NCBI GenBank assembly: GCA_036346275.1
Contig: JAYEVK010000095.1
Location: 1 to 64,000 of the forward strand
Direction: 5' to 3'
DNA length: 64,000 nucleotides
From: Otatea glauca
Lineage: Eukaryota > Streptophyta > Magnoliopsida > Poales > Poaceae
Both the position numbers and the translations under genes were made by a program. Positions within the stretch are counted from its first letter, which is position 1, and each line of letters starts with the position of its first letter. Shown one piece after another: positions 23,200 through 34,980 of the stretch. The notes below the pieces were generated by a model that was not told the origin of the DNA, ran no database searches, and saw only the letters and a list, made by a program, of their open reading frames with translations.

Positions 23200-23600
23200 T
23201 TCTCTCCCGCGGTCAAAAACGCCTCTCTCTCTCCTTTCTCTCTCCCACGCTCTCTCTCTCCCTTTTCTCCTGCGGCGCGACGCGTCCCGGCTCCCGCTCG
23301 GCGCCTCGGTTCTCCCCTCCTCGCCTCTACCGCTCCGCTCCCGACGCCTCTCCTCCTGCCCCTCCGAGCGCGCCTCCTCTCCCTCCGGGCCACGCGCGCG
23401 CCGCCCTTCTCTCTCCGGCCTCCGCGCGCGCCGCGCTCCTCTCCTCGGCCTCCGCGCGCGCCGCCCTCTCTCTCCGGCAACCTCCGACTCCTCCCCCGCC
23501 GGCCTCCGCCTCTCTCTCACGGCCGAGGCCCTCCTCTCCTCCCGCACTCGCCTGCGGCCCCGCTCCCTCTCCCTCCTCACGGCGAGCGCGAGCGACGACG
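23200..23600. repeat. CT/GC-rich low-complexity region in the hAT element
   Basis: Dense CTCTCTC and CGCGCGCCGC runs give long open frames on both strands (up to about 227 codons at 23082-23765) made of Pro/Ser/Arg/Ala repeats. With overlapping frames on both strands and no domain, I read it as non-coding 5' flank of the transposase. Confidence 0.6.
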
Positions 23601-23857
23601 CGGCAGGACGCATGCGCGGCGGGCGCCGTTATCTGCATGGCCGGCGTGCGCGCAGCCTCTAGGCCGCCTCTCGGCGGGCGGCCAAGACGGCACACCCAAC
23701 GGACGTGCCGGTCGTGCCACCGTCGTGCTCGTGTTTTGAGCTCGCACGCCCGACCACAAGAATAAACCGCACGACACGACCCGCTAACGTGTCGTGCCCT
23801 GCGTGCCTCGAGCCGGCCCACCGAGGCACGGCCCACGTGCCCAGCACTAATCATCAC

Positions 23858-24136
23858 AAAGAACAAAAATGCATTCGGAAAAAGGAGAATCTTGAACCGG
23901 TAAACCGATCCATGTGCGGAAGTTTGTCAGCATCGAAGCCACCCGAGACAGGTCGCCCATCAGTGCGGAAAAATCTGTTCGGTTCTGGCCGTAAAGTACA
24001 GAGGCGGACAAGCATTAGTGCTCTGGGATTCGAGGCTGGACCTACCACAACAATCTTGTCCAGCACAATCAGCGACAGCAGCCGAAATTTTTGTAGCTAT
24101 GGAACTCGAGAATAACTTTTTTTCGTGATTAGTGGC
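23858..24136. other. Spacer between hAT element and foldback
   Basis: No gene. The last 50 bp (GAACTCGAGAATAACTTTTT onward) recur inverted at the centre of the foldback (about 25220-25250). Confidence 0.5.
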
Positions 24137-26314
24137 TGATCACTCGAAATTTTAAAAATAGTCTATAAACAGTGTATTCCAGCGCTCTGAGTCCGCGGGA
24201 TTTTTATTTTTTATTAGAATTCCCGAGGAGCAGACACGCAGGATTTTAAATTTTTATTTTTTAATCGAATTCCAGCGGATTGGTTTCGCGGAAAATATTT
24301 TTTAAAGAAAAATTGGCGCCGTACACCTCCAGCGGACTGGAACCGCTGGATTTCCGGGAGTTCCAGCGGACTGTGGGGTGGTGTTAGGGCTAGACGACGC
24401 CGACGGAAAAAAATTATAGGACTGTAACGATCTTAAAAAATTGTGAAATTTTTTGTGGAGGTTTTTGACACAACAAGGATATTTTCATCAAAATTTCAGA
24501 AGATTATCACATACGAAGAATTTTAAAAAATTCGAACATTACAACAGTCCTTACGAACCACTGACCAGTAAGTTTGAAGCTAACAAAAAATGAGACAAAC
24601 CACGCTGAACAATTGTGAAATTATTTGTGGAGGTTTTCTACACATCAAGGAAATTTCCATGAAAATTTCAGAAGATTATCCCATACGGAAAATTTTTAAA
24701 AATTCAAACATTAGAACTGTCCTGATGAAGTACTGACTAGTAAGTTTGAAGCGAACAAAAAATGAGACAAACTATGCTGAAAAATTATGAAATTATTTGT
24801 GTAGGTTTTTTAGACATGAAGGATATTTTCATGAAAATTTCAGAAGATTATCACATACGTGAAATTTTAAAAAATTCAAACATTACAACTGTTTTGATGA
24901 AGCACTGACTAATAAGTTTGAAGGGGACAAAAAATGAAACAAACCACGCTGAAAAATTGTGAAATTATTTGTGGAGGTTTTTGACACATGAAGTATATTT
25001 CCATTAAAATGTCAGAAGATTATCACATACGGGGAATTTTTAAAAATTCAAACATTACAACTGTTTTGCTGAAGTACTCACCATCAAGTTTTATTTTTCG
25101 TTACCTTAAAAATCTACGGGAATTCTAATATAAAATAAAAAAATAAAAATCCCGCGGACTCGGAGATTTGGAATACATCATTTGAGCTATTTTTAAAATT
25201 TCGAGTGATCAGCGGCTAATCACGAAAAAAGTTGTTCTCGAGTGCCATAACTACAAAAATTTCACGGTTGCATAGTTCGACGATACATAAGGACCGGCGG
25301 AGTTTGAAGGTAACGAAAAATAAAACTTGCTGGTCAGTACTTCAACAAGACAGTTGTAATGTTTGAATTTTTAAATATTCCCCGTATGTGATAATCTTCT
25401 GACATTTTAATGGAAATATACTTAATATGTCAAAAACCTCCACAAATAATTTCACAATTTTTCAGCGTGGTTTGTTTCATTTTTCGTTCCCTTCAAACTT
25501 ACTAGTCAGTGCTTAATCAAGACAGTTGTAATGTTTGAATTTTTTAAAATTTTCTGTATGTGATAATCTCCTGAAATTTTCATGAAAATATCATTCATGT
25601 CTCAAAAAACTGCACAAATAATTTCATAATTTTTCAGCGTGGTTTGTCTCATTTTTGGTTCGCTTCAAACTTACTGATCAGTACTTCATCAAGACAGTTC
25701 TAATGTTTGAATTTTAAAAATATTTCCGTATGTGATAATCTTCTGAAATTTTCATGGAAATTTCCTTGATGTGTCAAAAACCTCCACAAATAATTTCACA
25801 ATTGTTCAGTGTGGTTTGTCTCATTTTTTGTTAGCTTCAAACTTACTAGTCAGTGGTTCGTCACGACTGTTGTAATGTTCGAATTTTTTAAAATTCCTTG
25901 TATGTGATAATATTCTTAAATTTTTATGGAAATATCCTTGTTATGTCAAAAACCTCTACAAAAAATTTCACAATTTTTTAAGATCGTTACAATCCTTTAA
26001 TTTTTTTTCCGTCGGCATCGTCTAGCCCTAACCCCACCCCACCCCACCCCACCCCAGCCGGTGGGTTCCAGTGGAACCGCTGGAACTCCTGGAAATCCAG
26101 CGGTTCCAGTCCGTTGGAGGTGTACGCTGCCAATTTTTTTTTAAAAAAAATATTTTCCGAGAAACCAATCCGCTGGAGTTCGATTAAATTTTTTTTTAAA
26201 TCCCGTGCATCTGCTCAGCAGGAATTCTAATAAAAAATTAAAAATAAAAATCCCGCGGACTCAATGCGCTGGAATACACTGTTTACAGGCTATTTTTAAA
26301 ATTTTGAGTGATCA
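24137..26314. repeat. 2.2-kb foldback with four 172-bp units in each arm
   Basis: The left outer end TGATCACTCGAAATTTTAAA (24137) is mirrored at 26314 by TTTTAAAATTTTGAGTGATCA. Moving inward, both arms carry ACAGTGTATTCCAGCG, GTCCGCGGGATTTTTATTTT, a cluster of CCAGCGGA words and a GTCTAGCCCTAAC/GTTAGGGCTAGAC block. Then come four tandem units anchored at TTGTGAAATT: 24441, 24613, 24785 and 24957 on the left; 25441, 25613, 25785 and 25957 on the right (inverted). All steps are exactly 172 bp. The centre (25110-25265) repeats the outer-end sequence in inverted orientation, so each half has its own partial inverted end. A CACCC microsatellite lies at 26032-26058. No coding capacity; no target duplication recognised. 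Confidence 0.93.
26032..26058. repeat. (CACCC)n microsatellite
   Basis: About five CACCC units in the right arm of the foldback; the left arm has a single GGGGTGG at the mirrored place. Confidence 0.85.
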
Positions 26315-26319
26315 AGGTC

Positions 26320-26882
26320 TACGCTGTAAGCAGCGGTCAAGCTAAGATAAGGCGAGATGGTCAGATTGTGTAGCTGTGAGGAACTGAGGACGCTGTAAAA
26401 CTGTTTTTAAACCCCCGGGGCCTGAGCCAGCTGAGCATCCAGCTCAAAGTTCACAGTTCACACACCACCACCCGGCAAAACCAAGCAGAAAAGGCTGCCG
26501 TTGTGCGCTCCGGCCTGGCAGAGGTGTCTTACCCTTTCTCCTCGTTCGTACTTGCTGTCAGGCTTGCGTTAATGCTGGGGTTGATATGTTAGGCTCTCCT
26601 TGATTCGCGCGAGTTTTTTCTTCCCATTTTCTACAGGAATTGAAATTATTTTCTATGAAATTTCTGAGAATAAAAAAGGTCTTTAACTTTGACAAAGTTT
26701 ACCCTTCGTGCATTAAATAACTTACTACTGCTGCTTGTCAGTAGAACACATATTTGCACGGATTGCAGGTGATTTTGATAGGATTGTAAGTTTATCTAGC
26801 ACGTCACAGCATGCGGACGATGTAGCTCTGCGGTAAGCATAATCTGTTACAATGTTTATGGTCTTATCTTTTTGCAGGCAGC
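26320..26882 (+). promoter_or_regulatory. Promoter and 5' leader of the receptor kinase gene
   Basis: A GC-rich stretch at 26400-26540 is followed by T-rich sequence ending TTTTTGCAG at 26871-26879, just 3 nt before the ATG at 26883. A 3' splice site so close to the start suggests an intron in the 5' leader, with possible donors near 26525 (GTGTCT) or 26769 (GTGATT). The whole promoter is squeezed between the foldback (ending 26314) and the ATG. No TATA box was assigned. Confidence 0.4.
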
Positions 26883-29800
26883 ATGGGCCTTCTGTGCGCT
26901 AATCAACAGGCGAAACTCGTTATACTTATACTATTGTCATTGCTGTTGCTGTGTTATGGAGTTGGCAATGTCCATTGCTCAACCGTCTATGAGAATAATA
27001 TAGATCTGCACTCACTGCTAGACTTCAAGGAGGGCATCACCAGCGATCCAAAAAGAGTCTTGAGCACTTGGAACATCAGCACCCACTTCTGTAGGTGGAA
27101 CGGTGTCAACTGCAGCTCAACAAGACCATGGTGCGTCACGACGCTCAACCTCACTAGCCAAAGCTTGTCAGGCCAAATTAGCTCGTCTCTTGGAAACCTA
27201 ACATTCCTTAATAAGCTTGACCTCTCCAATAATAACTTCCTTGGCCCTTTACCTCTTCTTAGCAATCTCCAACACTTGGAGTACCTTTTTCTTCGAATCA
27301 ACTTTCTACATGGAATTATCCCCGATGCACTTACAAATTGTTCCAACTTAAAATATTTAGATCTCTTTGAAAACCAGCTAACTGGTGTGATTCCAACTAG
27401 CATAGGCAATCTTTCCAAGCTATTAGGTATTAGTGTTGTCAGAAATAATCTCACTGGAATTGTCCCGCCAGCCCTCGGAAACGTCACCACTTTAAAAGTA
27501 TTCACTCTTGCAGAAAATCAATTGAGCGGACAAATTCCCGACGAGTTTTGGCATATGCCAAACATATTGGTTTTGGACCTAAGCGTAAATAGTCTATCAG
27601 GTGGAGTCCCACAAACTCTCTCTAATATGTCTTCGATTACAAAATTATCCTTGTCGTCCAATATGCTAGGCAACGCATTGCCATCTAACATTGGCGATGC
27701 CCTCCCTAATCTCCAAATTCTATACTTGGGGGACAACAAGTTCGAGGGTCAAATCCCAGCTTCCCTAGGCAATGCTTCGGGTCTGGAAGAAATAGATCTA
27801 CCATATAATAATTTCATTGGCCAAATCCCAAGCTCTTTTGGAAAGCTTTCAGGGTTGACTTGGCTAAACCTTGAGCAAAATAAGCTTGAAGCTAGGGACA
27901 GTGATGGCTGGGGATTCTTCCATGCGTTGGCAAATTGTAGTCTCCTAGAGACGCTTTCATTAGCTGATAATCAACTACATGGAGCCATACCAAATTCGAT
28001 TGGTAACCTGTCCACTAGCCTTACAATTCTACAGATGGGTCGAAACAACCTATCTGGAATAGTTCCCCTAAGCATAGGAAAATTTCATAACTTGATCCAA
28101 CTTGAACTAAATGTCAACAATCTTAATGGTACAATTGAAGTGTGGATCGGGAAACTTATAAAGCTACAAGTTTTAAATCTCGAAGCGAGCAACTTTATCG
28201 GGACAATTCCATCCTCCATTGGCAATCTTACACAGCTGGCATCGGTCCTTCTAGCAAAAAATAATTTCTCAGGTCTCATACCACGCAGCTTGACAAACCT
28301 TCAACACATGTCGGAGTTGAATCTTAGCTATAACAATCTCCAAGGGAGCATACCTCTTGAGTTTGGTAACCTTAAACAACTCATTTCACTGGATCTTAGC
28401 TACAACAATCTCCATGGTAGCATACCTGTGGAGTTTAGTAACCTTGAACAACTCACCGCACTAAATCTTTCATCGAACAAATTTAGTGGGGAAATTCCTA
28501 AAACCTTGGGCCAATGCCAACAGTTATTGAGCATTCAAATGGACCAAAATGTTCTTACATTAAACATTCCGATCACCTTCAGCAATCTAAAGAGCTTGAC
28601 ACTGCTCAATCTGTCCCACAACAATTTGTCGGGAACCTTACCAGCTTGTCTAAATGATCTAAAGTTTCTCACTAAACTAGACCTGTCTTACAATAATTTC
28701 CAAGGAGAAATTCCAAGAAGTGGTGTATTCGATAATGCTACAGTTGTTTCACTCGATGGAAATTCGGGATTATGCGGAGGGACCATGGATTTGCATATGC
28801 CTTCATACCATGCTGTTTCTCTAAGAGTAGGAAGAATAAACTATTTGGTCAAAATATTGATACCAATATTTGGCTTCTTGTCACTCATAATGTTTATTTA
28901 CATTATAACCCTTGGGAAGAAGACGTCAAGAACAATATACTTATCGTTGCTTTCTTTTGGTAAGAAATTCCTTAGAGTTTCATACATGGATCTAGCTCGA
29001 GCTACAGGGAATTTATCATTGTCAAACCTAATTGGGAGAGGAAGCTACGGTTCAGTATACAGAGGGAAGATAACTCAAGCCAAAATACAAGTGGCTATTA
29101 AGGTTTTTGACCTTGAGATGCGATGTGTAGACAAAAGTTTTGTATCAGAATGTGAGGTTTTGAGAGGCATTCGACATCGGAATCTTCTTCCTATCCTAAC
29201 TGCATGTTCAACGATAGACAATAGTGGTAATAGTTTGAAAGCTCTAATTTACGAATTGATGCCTAATGGGAATCTGAACACATGGTTGCATAAAAATTTT
29301 GCTGGTTTTCCTTCAAAATGGTTGAGCTTAGCTCAAAGAATAAGCATAGCTGTTGACATAGCCGATGTGTTGGCCTATTTACACCATGATTGTGAAAGGC
29401 CAATTGTCCATTGTGATTTGAAGCCAACTAATATCCTTCTTGACGATGATATGAATGCCTATTTGGGAGACTTCGGCATTGCAAGCCTCGTTCTCGATTC
29501 TAGGTTCCCATCAATTGGACATTCAAGTTCAACTGACTCAATCGGATTGAAGGGGACTATAGGGTATATCGCTCCAGGTATAGTTATTGGTTATTGCTAC
29601 TTCTTGAATTGTGGAAGGCAATCTAATATTTACATTTACTTACATTATACTGATTAGTGCCATTTTATCCCTTTTTCAGAGTATGCTCAATGTGGCCACG
29701 CATCAACCTGTGGGGATGTTTATAGTTTCGGAATAGTACTTCTAGAGCTTTTGATAGGCAAAAGACCGACGCACTCTATGTTTGAGAATGAACTCAACAT

Positions 29801-30098
29801 TGTCAACTTTGTGGAGAGGAACTTTCCAGATCAGATATTACATATAATTGACACCCATCTCCATGAAGAATGGAAGGACTTTAATCAAGCAACGGAGGAA
29901 ACAGAAAATGAATTCTATAGATGCTTGTTGTCTGTCGTGCAAGTGGCTCTTTCTTGTACGCGTCAAATCCCAAGGGAACGAATGAACATGAGAGAAGTAG
30001 CCACTAAGTTGCATGCAATCAGAACGTCCTATGTTGGAGCGAAAAAGCGAGAGCAAATCAGGCTTCGTTCAGTCAATTTTGTCATGGAGCCTGTGTAA
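26883..30098 (+). CDS. LRR receptor-like kinase, Xa21-type (LRR-XII), non-RD
   Basis: Two exons, 26883-29577 and 29680-30098, give 1037 residues; the intron (GTATAG to TTTCAG) splits the Glu codon of the IAPE motif, in phase 1. Order: signal peptide about 1-33; LRR N-terminal cap with FCRWNGVNC near 61-77; about 20 plant-type LRRs (LxxLxLxxNxLxGxIPxxLG) to about 620; one membrane helix about 655-678; kinase with P-loop GRGSYGSV (718-725), VAIK Lys740, HCDLKPTN (843-850), DFG 863-865 and APE 897-899. Cys844 before the catalytic Asp makes it a non-RD kinase, the type typical of plant immune receptors such as XA21. All core kinase residues are present, so it may be functional at the plasma membrane. 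Oddity: the outer juxtamembrane Cys pair seems incomplete (Cys631 present, Tyr642 where relatives I recall have Cys). The ligand cannot be predicted. No stop or frameshift seen. Confidence 0.93.
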
Positions 30099-30165
30099 AT
30101 TGTTGGTTTGTCTTTGAATGAGCCATGGGTAGCACCGCGAATGTGAGAAAGTACCCTCTATATTA

Positions 30166-30413
30166 CTCCATCCGGTCACAAATAGTTGTTGTTTTGGACA
30201 TGTCCATAAAACTCAAATTTGATAATTAATTTCTATTGTAATATATTTAAAAAATCCAACAAAATTATAATAGCATGAAAGTACGTTTCGAGACAAATCT
30301 ACGCATATGATTTTCATGCATTCAATCTAAATATTTTAAAAGATATCAATAGCTAAAGTTTCAAAAGTTTAACTGCATGCATCGCAAACCGACTATTTTG
30401 TGACTGAAGGGAC
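30166..30413. mobile_element. Stowaway-like MITE, 248 bp, after the kinase gene
   Basis: CTCCATCCGGTCACAAATAG at the left and TTTTGTGACTGAAGGGAC at the right, flanked by TA (30164-30165, 30414-30415). Same family as the copies at 12.7, 13.1 and 45.7 kb. It begins 67 bp after the kinase stop and may lie in the 3' UTR. Confidence 0.8.
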
Positions 30414-30415
30414 TA

Positions 30416-31190
30416 CTCATATAGTGGTGAGTGGTGCCTACTACCAACATAGTAAGATTTGGGTTCCGAAAATGTGGACATTGGCTTTGATAATATGCCA
30501 GATCGGTAGTGTGGATGCAATACTACCTGTTTTTTTAGACAGCATGTTGTGGCGATTAAACACACGCATAATCCACATGTCAGGTTACACGGAACATCGT
30601 TGCTAATCTACAATTCTACATTAGCTCACTAGCTAGCACAATCGAAACCTAACTAAAATTAGCTCGATCCCTAATCCAAATTGCAAACTGCAGTTACTAA
30701 TCGCTAAGTATATGAGATTTATCCTCGCAAAGAAAAAGAATATGACATTTACGAAAGCCTCGCATACCTTTGCGCTTTGGTGCTGTGCCCGCTGGCCGTG
30801 CGCCGTCATGATCCGCCCTCCAACGATGTGTGCGCCGCCGCGCGCCTGCACGCGCGGATTGGCCGGGAGCTATCCGCAACCGCGACCGGAATGGCAACTG
30901 CTCGGTGAAAGTGGAACCGTCGAACCGAACAGGAGAACCACGTTGCGGGTTGTCACTCTGTTGGGCCCTGTCGCTCCTGGGGCGATACCGTATTTTCATT
31001 TGAGCCGTTCAGTCTTCGTTCATGGAGAGTATTGAAGACTCTACCTCGATTTGGCCACTGGCAAACTATTGGGCTATCGACCCCGGCCGGGAACCAGAGA
31101 GTTCGCCGGAGTAGCTAGGGGTGGATCCGCATACGGACAAGGGTATATAAATGTACATTTAAGATTTTTAATAAAAAAACTCAGCATGTA
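30416..31190. other. Gene-free stretch with a GC-rich island
   Basis: A GC-rich patch at 30760-31000 has overlapping frames on both strands but no recognisable domain. It may be an old captured fragment; nothing firm. Confidence 0.4.
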
Positions 31191-31193
31191 CAA

Positions 31194-31431
31194 TTAGAGT
31201 GTGTTTGGTCAGTGGGAGAAGGTTGAATGAGATGGGATGACTCTGTACCATTTGGTTCCATTATTTTTTGTGAATAGAATGATTCAGCATCTATAAGGAA
31301 TATTCCTAAAATTTGTATCCCATCATCCATAACTAGATGATTCTATTCAAGCAAACAAAAACATAGATGACTTTTTTCTTGAACCATCTCATACATGTAC
31401 CACTTGGTACAAGTAACCAAATACACCCTAA
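31194..31431. mobile_element. Small inverted-repeat MITE
   Basis: TAGAGTGTGTTTGGTCAG at the left and GTAACCAAATACACCCTA at the right are inverted repeats (TAG-GTGT-TTTGGT). Interior also mirrored (ATGGGATGA / TCATCTAGTT-type words). Size and ends suit a Tourist-like or hAT-like MITE; no clean target duplication, so superfamily is open. Confidence 0.65.
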
Positions 31432-32300
31432 GTATATTAGGTGTATATACTAGTAAATAGGTTAAGAAATACTTATTTCAACCTTTAAGTCCATTTCAAC
31501 CCATCTCACCCACTCCATCTCCCAATCTTCACTACATGGCCCAATCACCCAAGATCCAGTATTCCTCCATTCCTCGAGCCTAACACCCAACTCCGTCTTC
31601 ATTCTACACACCCCACTCTCTCTCTTTCTCTCTCTTTGTGGTGGCGGCACAGGCGACAGACGACAACAATAGACGAGGGAAATAGGGAAGGTGAAAGCTA
31701 GCAAGCAGCAAGAGAGCGGATGAGCGCCAAAAAGCCACCAGCACCTGCGAACGAGTGGAAGCTGTAGAGCAGGCAGCAGCACAAGGAGTGGCACGCATCA
31801 TGGTAGCTTTAGCTACTGTGGCCGTAGCGAGCACCGACTCAGGAATGGAGGTTGTGACACTAGTGACGGCTGGCAAATCAAGGTGGTGATGTGTGGTAGG
31901 GTAGGGAGCAGCATGTAGCGTGCTACAGGGCAGCCTTGTGGGCGCAGCGAGTATGAGCCAGAGATGGAAGGTGCGATGCTAGCAATGACCGACCGGTCAG
32001 GGCAGTGACACCCGACGGGGCAGGAAGCGATGCAAAAATAAAAGACAACATTTGAGCATTTGGCATCAACAATCACATAGGTGAATTTCATTCTTGATTC
32101 CCTAATATGTAATCCCCAATTCGCAGATCTATCAACGTTGTGTTGATTTGTAACGATGAATTGTGATTTTTGAAATGTAGTATATAGAGCATTCAAAAAT
32201 TAAGATGAAGCATGTAGATTTTAAATCCCTAATTCAAAAATACTTAAATTATTTTAGGTGTTGTCTCTAATAAAAACAATTTGTACTTTGTATTTTTTAT
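31432..32300. other. Gene-free sequence
   Basis: A C/T-rich minus-strand region at 31490-31650 and short frames without domains. Nothing recognised. Confidence 0.45.
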
Positions 32301-32309
32301 GTTTTAAAA

Positions 32310-33030
32310 AAATGGTGTCATCTGCAAGATGACAAGCCCATTTTCTAGCAATTCTGAAACTAACCCCTTAATTAAACCGAGTTGCTTAACCCTCTCAATT
32401 AGAATGGCTAAAGCATAAACAACAATATTAAAAAGCAAAGGTGACAGATAATCACCTTGCCTTAGTCCTCTGTGAGATCTAAAATAAGACGATGTTATTG
32501 TTTACTTTCACTCCCACTTTACCACCAGTAACAACTTTTAATATCCAATCACATCATTGTTCTGGAAAACCTTTTAAAATCATTGCCTATAAAGAAAAGG
32601 TGATTTCATTTTATCATATGCTTTTTCAAAGTCTACTTTGAAAAGTATTATTGAAATCTTATTATTATTAATAGAATTAAGTGTTTCATGCAGCATTAAA
32701 GCACCCTCCAAAATATATCTATTCTTTATGAAAGCAGTCTGAGTAAGGGAAATAACCTTCTCAGCTACTTAGGCTAGTTTATTCATCAACACCTTGGTAA
32801 TTGTTTTGAAACTAACATTTAGAAGACAAATAGGTCGAAATTTTTAGATCTGTCTAGCTTGCATCCTTACTCTTAGGAACCAAATAATGACTCCATAGTT
32901 AAGCCTGGAAATGTACAAAGAACCCCTATCGAAATCATCTAAAAGATTTTTCAAGTCATACTTAGCCAAATCCCAAAATTTCTGATAGAATTTAGTAGAG
33001 AAACCATCAGGCCGAAGGGTTTGGTCGAGG
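32310..33030 (-). pseudogene. LINE (L1-type) reverse transcriptase fragment
   Basis: Translating right to left in shifting frames gives the conserved order of a non-LTR reverse transcriptase: STKFYQKFWDLAKYDL, SRLNYGVI, FRPICLLNVSFKTITKVLMN, AEKVISLTQTAFIKNRYILE, ILFKVDFEKAYDKM and SPLSPLLFNIVVYALAILIE. It ends at 32310 in a damaged active-site region with a small deletion around the expected ADD motif. Several in-frame stops and slips. These enzymes copy element RNA into DNA at a nicked target. This is an old 5'- and 3'-truncated remnant with no poly-A tail recognised. Confidence 0.85.
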
Positions 33031-33479
33031 GTCTAGGAAGGCCAGCGGGGGAAGGAATACTGACTGGCTCGACAAAAGAGGAAAACAACGAAAGGGTGGA
33101 ACTAGAAGTGCTTTTAAATTGCGCGAAAGCAGCATGCATTTGGGTGATTTGAGTGATTCAGTGGATGGATTATATTTTTTAGGGGCTGACTGAATAAACA
33201 AAACCTATATGCAATGGGCACATCCAAGGGTGAATTCAGCAAGGAAGTTTCGTTAGGCTCGAGCCTATCCTCCATCTGTGTTGTAACACTCTCACCTTCT
33301 GAACGCTGGCCACCTACTCTTGAAGTAGATGGAGGAAGAGACTAGAAGATGAAGATGGGCCTTTCCTCAGCAATCAGCCCACAACTACCGGTCTATAAGA
33401 CCTAACTAGCAACTAATTCTCACATCCGTCCAACCCCACCAAGCATCAGATGAAACTGAGTAGATAGAGGATAGACTAC
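33031..33479. other. Gene-free sequence, possible LINE flank
   Basis: The first 130 bp may be upstream LINE sequence (same strand and codon-like pattern). The rest shows nothing recognised. Confidence 0.4.
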
Positions 33480-34980
33480 TTGAGGATTAGGGTGGTAATT
33501 GTGTCCGATTACCCGTGTACCTACGGGTAAATACCCTAATAGAGGCAGGTATGGGACTCTTTCTTTGCCCATAGGTATAAAAATGGGATTAATTCTTTAC
33601 CCATCGGGTAAACGGGTATAGGTATGGGTGAGCTCCACCCGTATCCATATCACCCAATTACCTGTGAAGATATCTAACAGGTGGTCCCATTTCTCGATCG
33701 GTTGACTCGACTTGGCCCTTGTCCCCTCGCTCCCAGCCGCAAGTCCCTAGTCCTCTCCACTTTGCCCCAATCTCTCCAGGACCCCAAGTCCCTAGTCCTC
33801 TACTCCTCTCCCAATCTGAACTAGGGTTTGGCGGATCACCTCCTGTCGCCGGTCGCCTCCCTCTGGCTTCCCTGCTGCCTCCCACCGGCCGCACTGCCCC
33901 CTATCGCCTCCCACCGACCGCACTGTCGGTTTCCTCTGGCCTCCCTATCACCTGCCATCGGCCGCCATGCCCCCTGTCAGCTACCCCCTTCCGCATCCCA
34001 CCAGCTGCCCTACCCGGTTAGTAGCATGGTGTATAGTGTTGGAATCAGGTCCCTTACATCTAGTAGTTCAAGCTAAATAGTTAGCAACATGATCATGTGC
34101 TCATGAATTCAGGTCCCTTACATCTGGTTAACAATCTTCGTAGCCTACCTCATCGTGTGCAGGGGATTCAACCACGAGATTGACCTCCATGACTAGGACA
34201 GGCCAGATCTCGGACAATTCTTTCCCCTTCATTTCAGTTCTTGTTGTGTGGCTTTGTCAGTGCAAGTGCTAGTTTCTTTCGTTTTTTTGCCCTCTTCTGA
34301 TTTCTGCTGAATTGATGCAATTCCAAAGAACAACATAGACGATGAGTGCATCGGCTTGGTCCTCCGTGAACCCAAGATCCTCTTCACCAGATCTCGCCTC
34401 CTCCGGTGATCTGGATGATCAGGCGGAAACCTTTCCATCCCTCGAGGTACTCTCTTATGCGTGTTGTAAGGAGTTTGATCTGTGCGATTTTTTTCCTTTT
34501 CGCCTGAGGTGTTTTAGGATGTATGAATGGTGCTACATTAGGTGACGATTCAGTTGATTTAATCACTGGGCAACTGAAATAGTGGAAAGAATTGATATTT
34601 TTTCCAGAAAAAAGAGAAGGAATTATACTGACCCTCCATACTGATAGCTACCAAATTTGTTGAAGTTCTAAAGCTAGAGCTAAGTTCTAATTAAAGTTCC
34701 AATTAGTATGCACTTGACTTGTAGATTAAGGCTAGGGTGATGAACTCTAGCCTCTAGTGATGGTCGGCTGGCCCCTAGTTTTCCGAATGAAATAAACCAG
34801 TATTGAGATCTTGAGATGGTTGTACTTTTACTGAATGTTAGCGTTGTGTGCTGTTTGTGTGGCGGGTAAATAGGTAGGCTAGCAGGTATCGAGTACCTGT
34901 GAGCGACGGGTATTGGCGAGGTTCTTCGCCTACCACCCTTCGTGGGTATACTTGTTGGTGAGTATCAGCTAGCGGGTACG

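Larger units (their letters stand above)
19511..23849. mobile_element. Full-length hAT transposon, 4339 bp, TSD ATCATCAC
   Basis: The left end TAGAGGTGGGCGTCG and right end CCCAGCACTA form short terminal inverted repeats (TAG-G-TGGGC). The 8-bp direct repeat ATCATCAC sits at 19503-19510 and 23850-23857, the length expected for hAT. Subterminal GGGCCCGGCACGGGCCC-type and CACGGCCCACGTG words cluster near both ends, as in hAT elements where they bind transposase. The minus strand carries a BED finger and C-terminal dimerisation domain. The TSD is perfect, which suggests fairly recent insertion, but the transposase frame is broken. Confidence 0.92.

Noticed and set aside
23082..23866. Long overlapping open frames on both strands (up to 227 codons)
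   Set aside because: They follow from CT-rich and GC-rich simple sequence in the hAT element. No domain, and several frames are open at once.
26987..28279. Minus-strand frames under the receptor kinase exon
   Set aside because: Antisense shadows of LRR repeats.
30697..31035. Possible small gene in the GC-rich island
   Set aside because: Open frames on both strands, no domain, no splice pattern that I could support.
33719..34076. Pro/Ser-rich frames in the outer hAT element
   Set aside because: Low-complexity sequence repeating CCTCCCACCGGCC-type words. No support as a gene.
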